DNA of 64,000 nt from UBA2357 sp041916775. GTDB taxonomy: Bacteria > Pseudomonadota > Gammaproteobacteria > Burkholderiales > Rhodocyclaceae. The notes below the pieces were generated by a model that saw nothing but the letters and a program-made list of their open reading frames with translations, ran no database searches and was not told where the DNA came from. The first letter of the stretch is position 1. Each line of letters starts with the position of its first letter. This document shows, piece after piece, positions 59,077 to 64,000 of this stretch. Position numbers and translations under genes: made by a program. The DNA is taken from contig JAYRYZ010000012.1 in NCBI GenBank assembly GCA_041916775.1, positions 79,874 through 143,873 on the forward strand, in the 5' to 3' direction.

Positions 59077-60123
59077 CTAGGTCGATTGGGTCCGCTCCGG
59101 CAGCGGCGCGGCGCACGACTCGAAGCCCACCGGCAGGCGGGTCTCCAGCGCGCGCGCGGCGCCGAGCAGGGCGGGGTAGGGCGCGGTGATCACCCGCGTC
59201 GGGATGTCGCGCAGGTAGGCAGCAAAGCGGCCCTTGGCCTCGAAGCGGGCGCGGAAGGGCGAGCGCGCGAAGGCTTCGCCCAGCCGCGGCACGATGCCGC
59301 CGCCGATGTAGATGCCGCCGCGCGCGCCCAGGGTCAGCGCCAGGTTGCCGGCGATGGTGCCGAGCATCGCGCAGAAGGTCTCCAGCGCGTCGCTGCAGTA
59401 GGCGCAGCTGCCGGCGAGCGCCCGCGCCACCACCTCGGCCACCGGCAGCGGCGCCGGCGCAGCACCGTCGATCGCGCGCAGGGTGTCGTGCAGCAGCACG
59501 AGGCCCGGCCCCGACAGCAGGCGTTCCGCCGACACATGCTGTCCCGCGCTTGCGCCCAGTGCATCCAGGATGCGGGCCTCGCGTGCGTCCTGCGCCGGCA
59601 GGGTGACATGCCCGCCCTCGCCGGAAATCGGCAGCCAGTCGTCGCCGGTCCACACCAGGCCGGAGACACCCAGGCCGGTGCCCGGCCCGATGAGGCCGAT
59701 GGTGCCCTGCGCCTGCGGCGTGCCACCGCCGACTGCATGGAGCTGTTCGGCGGGAATGCGGTTCAGCGACAGCGCCAGCGCGGTGAAGTCGTTGAGCAGC
59801 CGCAAGCGGGCGAGTCCGAGCGCCGCGCGCAGTTGCGACACCGAAAACTGCCAGGGGTGATTGGTCATCGCGACCGCGTCGCCCAGCACCGGCGTGGCAA
59901 TGCCGAACGCGGCCACCGGCGGCAGCGGCTGGCCGGTCATCCGCAGGTAGGCGCGAATCGCCGCCTCGGGCCCGGCGTGAGCGGCGCAGGCGAGCACCTC
60001 GACATGCGCAGGCTCCGCGCCTGCTTGCGTCACGATGCCGAATCGCGCGTTGGTCCCGCCGATATCCCCCACCAGGCAGGGGTAGGCCGTCGGTTCGGGC
60101 GGCAGGGCAACGGGTCGGGACAT
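59077..60123 (-). CDS. glk: Glucokinase (ROK-independent, Glk type)
   Basis: 348 residues. ATP phosphate-binding YPCLVGDIGGTNARFG near the N-terminus, FGIATPVLGD, MTNHPWQFS, catalytic Asp in LLNDFTALALSL, GPGTGLGVSGLV, EGGHVTL, and adenosine-binding GGIYIGGGIVPRL. Phosphorylates glucose to glucose-6-phosphate. ATG at 60123 (MSRPVALPPEP) is preferred over 60147, since the family starts there; neither has a clear ribosome-binding site. First gene of the glycogen block. Confidence 0.93.
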   Translation of the reverse strand: MSRPVALPPEPTAYPCLVGDIGGTNARFGIVTQAGAEPAHVEVLACAAHAGPEAAIRAYLRMTGQPLPPVAAFGIATPVLGDAVAMTNHPWQFSVSQLRAALGLARLRLLNDFTALALSLNRIPAEQLHAVGGGTPQAQGTIGLIGPGTGLGVSGLVWTGDDWLPISGEGGHVTLPAQDAREARILDALGASAGQHVSAERLLSGPGLVLLHDTLRAIDGAAPAPLPVAEVVARALAGSCAYCSDALETFCAMLGTIAGNLALTLGARGGIYIGGGIVPRLGEAFARSPFRARFEAKGRFAAYLRDIPTRVITAPYPALLGAARALETRLPVGFESCAAPLPERTQST

Positions 60124-60169
60124 GTGGGTTTCGCGCGAAAGCCGCATCGCGGCAGGATCTCAGGCCATC

Positions 60170-60175
60170 ACTATA
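60170..60175 (-). promoter_or_regulatory. Possible -10 element of the glk-glgP operon
   Basis: TATAGT on the minus strand, about 47 bp before the glk ATG. No good -35 is found 16-18 bp upstream, so an activator might be required. Confidence 0.25.
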
Positions 60176-60326
60176 AGCAGCGGGACGATGATCCGGCTAC
60201 AGGGAATTGCTTGCCGATCGTTTCGGCGTATCGAAAATGCCAAACGGGCAGTGGGTTCCAGTGGAGTGCGAACTGCGACATTGCCGTCGATGTGCACGTC
60301 GGGGCCATTGCAGAATGACAGGCGGC

Positions 60327-61460
60327 TCAGGACCGGCCAGTGGTGTTTTTCGGCAGGATGGCGACGCGCCGAGCCCATAGCAGCGCTTTCGCGACGCCGA
60401 TCAGAAGTGCCGCCATCGGGCCGAGCAGCAGGCGACCGAGGAGGATCAGCGGCAGCAGCAGCATGGTCCACCCCAACGTCTGCAACAGGGCCGCTGGCAG
60501 GCCCAGCCAGCCGGCGGCATCGGCAAGGAGCGCATTGAGCACACCCGGATGGCGGATCGCGACATAGGCCAGCACTGCCGGGGCGCCGTACTTGGCGATG
60601 CGTGTACCGATGGCGCTGCCACGCAGCAGGCTCGCACCCAGCGCGGCATTGCGTTGCGTGAAGTGCATTGTCCGCCCCGCGACGGCGGCGTTGCGCCCCA
60701 GGCGGACAAGCTTGAACGCACTGACGCCGACCGCCACATCGAGCGCCGCCCATCCCACGTCGCCGAGCCCGATCTCCTCGTCCTTGCGCACCCGCGTCTC
60801 CAGTCCGCGGATGCCACCCGCGAAGAAGGCGTTCACCGACTCCAGCAAACGTTCTGATTGAACCCGCGCAACCTGCCCCTCGGGTGTCAGCACGAACTGG
60901 CCGAGGAAGTCGTGACCTTCGCGATTGATGAACATCACCGCGTACCATCCTCTGGCCTCCGGCGTCAGCGCAGCGCTGCCCGTGTCCGTATCGCGGTTGT
61001 GGCGGTCGGGGGCGGGCGTGTCGGTGTTTGTGCCACGCACCGACTGAACGAACGCGATGGCCGAGTTCAGAAGATTCTCTGTCTGCTTGCGCAGGTCGAG
61101 CATCACGCTGTCGTTCGTCATGAGGTGGTGAATAGGCGGAATGATGTGCTCGCCATATTCCCGCAGCGCCTCCTTGAACTCCGGTTCGGCGCCGTACAGC
61201 GCGAGGATGGGGCGGCTCATCTCCGGGTAGCGCAGCAGCGCGAGTTGCGCCTTCGTGCTCAACAAGGGGTCGTCCACGTAGTCGAGAAAGAGTGCCTGAA
61301 GCTCCAGCGACTCATCCTGAAGCATGTGCGCCTGATGAGGCGCACGCTGTGCGAGTTGCACCTCAAGGATCGCCGACTCGGTCGACCGTGGCGTCCAGTT
61401 GAAGGCGATCAACGCCGCGAGGGTCGCGGCGATCAGGGTGGAAGCAAACATGGCCCGCAT
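60327..61460 (-). CDS. Unknown membrane protein
   Basis: 377 residues. One N-terminal TM or signal anchor (about 4-20, ASTLIAATLAALIAF), a soluble central part (about 30-215) that includes an acidic helical segment and GWYAVMFINREGHDFLGQFVLT, and a C-terminal hydrophobic region with two to three TMs (about 290-360, WTMLLLPLILLGRLLLGPMAALLIG). I recognise no family. It ends 203 bp ahead of glk on the same strand and may have its own promoter. Composition is like the rest of the chromosome. Confidence 0.7.
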   Translation of the reverse strand: MRAMFASTLIAATLAALIAFNWTPRSTESAILEVQLAQRAPHQAHMLQDESLELQALFLDYVDDPLLSTKAQLALLRYPEMSRPILALYGAEPEFKEALREYGEHIIPPIHHLMTNDSVMLDLRKQTENLLNSAIAFVQSVRGTNTDTPAPDRHNRDTDTGSAALTPEARGWYAVMFINREGHDFLGQFVLTPEGQVARVQSERLLESVNAFFAGGIRGLETRVRKDEEIGLGDVGWAALDVAVGVSAFKLVRLGRNAAVAGRTMHFTQRNAALGASLLRGSAIGTRIAKYGAPAVLAYVAIRHPGVLNALLADAAGWLGLPAALLQTLGWTMLLLPLILLGRLLLGPMAALLIGVAKALLWARRVAILPKNTTGRS

Positions 61461-61639
61461 TCGGGGTCTCCGATCTGGTCGAGGATGATGGAGCTGTCAT
61501 CGCGCGCCTCGCTTGGCGGGGGGCAGGGCGCAGGCCGAGCGGTGTCGGAATCTCGTAGTGTCTCGCTCGTCGGTCTGTGTGTCGACGAAGGACGTGCTTT
61601 CGGCGTCGTGTCGATACGGGGCTGGAGCTCGGGCGCCGT

Positions 61640-61657
61640 AGTCTCTCGGGAGAGACT
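61640..61657. repeat. Inverted repeat AGTCTCTC-GG-GAGAGACT
   Basis: Perfect 8-bp arms with a 2-bp centre between two divergent genes, 78 bp upstream of the start at 61735. Could be an operator for either; no T-run, so not an obvious terminator. Confidence 0.3.
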
Positions 61658-61734
61658 ATCATGGCCGTCCATGCACCGGATCGTGCAGGGATCCGGGCCC
61701 AACGGTTTGCGTCGATCACTTCAGGAGTGCAACC

Positions 61735-62196
61735 ATGCAAGCAATGCGAGATGCCAGGAATGGCTTCGGAAGGTGCGATCAACTCTTGGCCGGTGTCGCG
61801 CTGGCGGTGACCCTGTCACTCGGCGCTTCCACCGCGTGGGCCGATTCTGCGTCGGGAACCTTGCACTTCCAGAGCAAGTCCGGGCCGATCAAGGTCGAGG
61901 TGAAGCATGCCTACCTGATCGCGGGATCCAACTGGGCTGGGGAGAAGATCCGTCGTGTGTTGTTGTCGCCGGTGGATCTTTCGGCAGCGCTGCAGAAATG
62001 CACCGATATGCTCTGTACCAGCGGAGAACTGGGCGAGGGACTCTCCATCGACTTCGACTCCGGGCCGAGGCTCGGATACTGGTTTGGCGCCAACAACCAG
62101 ATGATCCAGCACTCCGCAGGCGTACGCGTGTCACCGACCGGCACATTGGAGCCAGTTGATGATCGGCACATAGAGGCCAGCGCGGGATCGGCGTAA
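61735..62196 (+). CDS. Small secreted protein of unknown function, C-terminus probably altered by an IS
   Basis: 153 residues. Signal peptide about 1-36 (LLAGVALAVTLSLGASTAWA). Mature part begins DSASGTLHFQSKSGPIKVEVKHAYLI; two Cys (CTDMLCTSG) may form a disulfide. AGGAG is 7 nt ahead of the ATG. The last 17 residues or so are read from the repeated TGGAGCCA motifs that look like the end of the IS21 remnant, so the natural C-terminus is probably lost. No family recognised. Confidence 0.7.
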   Translation: MQAMRDARNGFGRCDQLLAGVALAVTLSLGASTAWADSASGTLHFQSKSGPIKVEVKHAYLIAGSNWAGEKIRRVLLSPVDLSAALQKCTDMLCTSGELGEGLSIDFDSGPRLGYWFGANNQMIQHSAGVRVSPTGTLEPVDDRHIEASAGSA

Positions 62197-62207
62197 TGGA
62201 GCCACTT
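62147..62207. repeat. Direct repeats TGGAGCCA(G/C)TT at likely IS21-type left end
   Basis: TGGAGCCAGTT at 62147-62157 and TGGAGCCACTT at 62197-62207, exactly 50 bp apart, with an imperfect copy in between (around 62171). Multiple transposase-binding repeats inside each end are known for IS21-family elements, and the istA remnant starts 76 bp further on. Confidence 0.45.
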
Positions 62208-62282
62208 CCCCTCTGACGGACGTCTCGACCTTGAGCGGTCCATCGCTACCCTGCTGCCTTTTTGTTCGGCAGGAGATAAGCG

Positions 62283-62819
62283 GTGGCCCGCAGGAGCATC
62301 GAGATGTACGAGTACCGCCAGGCCCTGATGCGCATGCGTCAGGGCGATTCCGAGCGCGAGATCGCGCGCTCGAAACTGATGGGGCGCAGCAAGGCAGCCC
62401 GTTTCCGCGAGTTAGCTCGCGCCCAAGGTTGGCTCGATCCCGAGCGCCCCTTGCCCGAGGACGCCGAGATCGCCGCCACGCTTGGGCAGCCGAAGCTGCC
62501 GGTGACAGCCCAGTCCTCGATTGCCGCGTACCGGTCGTTGGTCGAGCAGTGGCTCGGGCAGGGCGTCTCGGGCGTGGTGATCCACACCACGCTCAAGCGA
62601 TGGACAATAGGGGACAGTCCACGGATTCGGCTCTATGTACCCAATGAACGGGGAAAGCGCGGTCTGCCCCCTATTATTCCGCCAAATGGTTCATATGCAA
62701 TCAGAAATACTTGCTCAACTCTGATTGGCTTGCCTGCCCTTTGCTCTCAAAGGCAAGAATGGCAGAAATCGGAATGGATGCTTGGCGAATTCCTTTCGGA
62801 GCAGATGGGTCTGACTTAA
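62283..62819 (+). pseudogene. istA: IS21-family transposase istA, truncated
   Basis: GTG start at 62283 with AGGAG 7 nt upstream. Residues 1 to about 107 are clear IstA N-terminus with the HTH (YEYRQALMRMRQGDSEREIA, LMGRSKAARFRELA, LPEDAEIAATLGQP, VSGVVIHTTLKR). Homology breaks at about 62600, where a 62-bp palindrome-ended element follows; the rest of the open frame to 62819 is read-through of that element and of the reverse strand of the next gene. The catalytic core and istB are missing, so the element is dead. Normal IstA is about 500 residues. Confidence 0.85.
62610..62671 (+). repeat. REP-like palindrome-ended element, copy 1
   Basis: About 62 bp. Left arm GGGGACAGTCCACG, right arm CGCGGTCTGCCCC; terminal arms match with a few differences, and the match extends outward to AATAGGGG / CCCCTATT. 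Interior has GGATTCGGCTC and GAACGGGGAAAGC. Same interior as the copy at 63297 but opposite orientation. Inserted at the point where istA homology ends. Confidence 0.75.
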
Positions 62820-63021
62820 TGACGAAGCCGCTTTGCGCACCTTGTTCCCACACGATAACGTAACAAGGGTCGCCGTGCGTTTCATAGTTGATGCGCACTT
62901 TTCTTGCAAACAACCCAACTGCCCCATCCTTCCCATTGATGGCAGATTCAAGTGACTGATGGGTGTTGACCTTGCGCCACATCGATTTCGTATGTACTGC
63001 CCGATAGTTAATGTTTCCCAC
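62701..63021 (-). CDS. Orphan small protein of unknown function, low-GC
   Basis: 106 residues from a GTG at 63021 preceded by AAGGAGGAG at about 8 nt, one of the strongest ribosome-binding sites in the window. Sequence begins MGNINYRAVHTKSMWRKVN; mixed alpha/beta with no TM, no signal and no recognised motif. Lys/Ser/Ile-rich use and visibly lower GC than the flanks suggest recent acquisition. It lies between REP-like elements and behind an IS remnant. It may be a lone cargo gene. Function unknown. Confidence 0.65.
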   Translation of the reverse strand: MGNINYRAVHTKSMWRKVNTHQSLESAINGKDGAVGLFARKVRINYETHGDPCYVIVWEQGAQSGFVIKSDPSAPKGIRQASIPISAILAFESKGQASQSELSKYF

Positions 63022-63060
63022 TGGGTGCTCCTCCTTGTGAATTTGAATTTGATCGAATAG

Positions 63061-63123
63061 GGTTTATCCCTCGCGGCACAAAGGCGGATTCGGAGTCGGT
63101 GCGCATGTCGCGAGGGATAAACC
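63061..63123. repeat. Second type of palindrome-ended element, 63 bp
   Basis: Perfect 15-bp terminal inverted repeats, GGTTTATCCCTCGCG (63061-63075) and CGCGAGGGATAAACC (63109-63123). Interior has GCGGATTCGGAGTCGG, sharing GGATTCGG with the other class. Nearly the same length as the 62-bp elements but different ends. Located 40 bp upstream of the orphan gene start. Confidence 0.75.
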
Positions 63124-63296
63124 TTGTTGAACTGAACCGCCGGCGAGGCGGCGACACTGGAGATTCTACGCCCGGCTCATGCGCGGTGAATAGCCTGACG
63201 TGCTGCGGCTGAGCGCGCGCTGGACGTGAAGGAGGTCTTCGCCAGCATCCCAGCGTGTTTCTGGGCTGCGCAGTGCGGTGTTTTGCGGTGCTGATT
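63124..63296. other. Non-coding stretch between two palindrome-ended elements
   Basis: About 170 bp of GC-rich sequence between the 63-bp element and the second 62-bp element. Short frames cross it on the minus strand but none has a ribosome-binding site or recognisable homology. It may be debris of an earlier gene or IS. Confidence 0.4.
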
Positions 63297-63358
63297 GGGG
63301 ACAGACCACGTTTTCCCCGTTCATTCCATAGGTGGAGCCGAATCCGTGGTCTGTCCCC
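63297..63358 (-). repeat. REP-like palindrome-ended element, copy 2
   Basis: Perfect 14-bp terminal inverted repeats GGGGACAGACCACG and CGTGGTCTGTCCCC. On the minus strand the interior reads GATTCGGCTCCACCTATGG then AATGAACGGGGAAAA, matching copy 1 at 62610 in reverse orientation. Ends of this sort resemble short repeats associated with REP-associated tyrosine transposases, but no such transposase is in the window. Confidence 0.8.
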
Positions 63359-63614
63359 TGTTGTCTTCGAAAGCAGAAACTCTTGCGACTGCTTCCCCGA
63401 GCGATTGCGATGCCAAGAGTATGAGGCCGCATACGGCACGGCATGTGCCGCTGCCATTCGGCAGTGGTTGGCTACCGAGGAGATAACTTGCCCCGTGAAA
63501 AATGCCGAACGCTCCCAACAAGAACAAGACGATGCCCATAGGTTTGAAACTGAGTTTATGCCCCGGCACCAAACGCTTTTCGGTGTGCTCCTTGAGTGCC
63601 CAGGGCTTCCGCAC
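63321..63614 (-). pseudogene. Small membrane protein ORF interrupted by REP-like element
   Basis: Open frame of 97 codons. The middle (MGIVLFLLGAFGIFHGASYL, then SGTCRAVCGLILLASQSLGE) has two hydrophobic segments and natural-looking composition, while the last 20 codons are read from the 62-bp element, so the true C-terminus is missing. Start is unclear: GTG at 63614, a GTG farther in, or ATG at 63539; no good ribosome-binding site for any. Probably a decayed gene. Confidence 0.4.
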
Positions 63615-63764
63615 TCGCCCATCATTTTCTCACATAGCATGAGCCGTAAAAAATAGTCGTTCACGATCAATAGCTTATTCATATGTATTGTGTACACCCT
63701 CGAAATCGCGTCTACTCTCGTCTTTTGGGCGATGAGTGTGGCTACGAAGAGAGAGGTGTGTTTG

Positions 63765-64000
63765 ATGAGCTGTCTGTCCGAGATTGATGATCCGCGTAGG
63801 TCGAGTAACGGCACTCTGCATGACTTCCGGGAGATCCTGGTGATATTGATCGCAGCAGTGCTCTCCGATTGCGACACGGTCGAAGACATCGCGTTCTGGG
63901 CGCGTGAGAAGGAAGTGTGGTTGCGTCGCTTTCTGGTGCTCAAGAACGGTGTGCCCTCGGAAGACACCTTCCTGCGCATCCTGCGCGCCATGGATCCGAA
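63765..64000 (+). CDS. ISAs1-family transposase, N-terminal part (cut by window edge)
   Basis: 78 residues are visible, open to the window end. The translation MSCLSEIDDPRRSSNGTLHD then FREILVILIAAVLSDCDTVE, FWAREKEVWLRRFL and GVPSEDTFLRILRAMDP is the typical N-terminus (DDE_Tnp_1-associated domain) of ISAs1/H-repeat transposases. GAGAGG lies 8 nt ahead of the ATG at 63765; an in-frame ATG at 63732 is the alternative. The catalytic domain is beyond the window, so intactness cannot be judged. Confidence 0.85.
   Translation, partial: MSCLSEIDDPRRSSNGTLHDFREILVILIAAVLSDCDTVEDIAFWAREKEVWLRRFLVLKNGVPSEDTFLRILRAMDP

Noticed and set aside
57347..59653. pgi frame extended to 59653 inside glk
   Set aside because: The extension is an antiframe-type read of glk codons; the isomerase family starts at the ATG at 59056.
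62231..62647. Plus-strand frame of 138 codons overlapping istA
   Set aside because: Out-of-frame shadow of istA; Pro/Arg-rich with no motif.
61461..63764. CRISPR array or tRNA in the accessory end
   Set aside because: Repeats present are single palindromic elements or IS-end repeats, without regular spacers; no tRNA cloverleaf with CCA-end pattern was seen.
63008..63991. Minus-strand frame of 327 codons over the transposase start
   Set aside because: It crosses two palindromic elements and is antisense to the ISAs1-type transposase; no homology of its own.

Overview
The window reads as chromosome of a high-GC betaproteobacterium. Protein flavour suggests the Rhodocyclales (Thauera/Azoarcus-like): an H-NS homologue of the short betaproteobacterial type, many PAS/GGDEF/EAL sensors, a CadR/PbrR-type metal regulator and a large glycogen cluster. 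The taxonomic placement is inference; no rRNA or tRNA gene was seen.

Region 1-18449 holds mostly housekeeping or metabolic genes: a transglutaminase/DUF2126 protein followed by the start of its circularly permuted ATP-grasp partner, an M20 amidohydrolase, an FtsX-like ABC permease without an adjacent ATPase, a P5C-reductase-like protein, rmuC, moaA and a Lon-family protease. Among them lies an ammonium-transporter-like domain fused to PAS, GGDEF and EAL domains (9795-13196), divergent from a small PAS protein with a minimal chemotaxis signalling tip.

Region 18495-41153 is a dense signalling region: a PAS hybrid kinase; an operon of HTH-REC, REC, an orphan periplasmic binding protein and a multi-PAS kinase; a reverse-strand set of an HD-GYP response regulator and two hybrid kinases; a membrane hemerythrin; a FapA/DUF342 protein; an H-NS-like protein; a stand-alone BLUF photoreceptor beside a PAS-GAF-GGDEF-EAL protein; a Crp/Fnr regulator; and a soluble CZB chemoreceptor. 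A perfect FNR-type box within a 30-bp palindrome lies between the BLUF gene and the GGDEF-EAL gene. Three proteins here or in the Amt fusion would make or degrade c-di-GMP, with ammonium, light, redox and solute inputs.

Region 41210-44535 is a metal-resistance pair (MerR-type regulator and P-type ATPase, with a classic 19-bp-spacer MerR promoter) plus a small unknown gene overlapping the ATPase tail. Region 44724-60123 is a nearly 15-kb same-strand glycogen block: glk, pgi, glgB, glgX, pgm, glgC, glgA, glgP, then a DUF1176 protein. Together these genes cover glucose activation, glycogen synthesis, branching, debranching and phosphorolysis.

Region 60327-64000 is accessory: an unknown membrane protein, a small secreted protein, an IS21 istA remnant, three approximately 62-bp palindrome-ended elements of two types, an AT-rich orphan gene, a broken membrane-protein ORF and the beginning of an ISAs1-type transposase that runs off the end.
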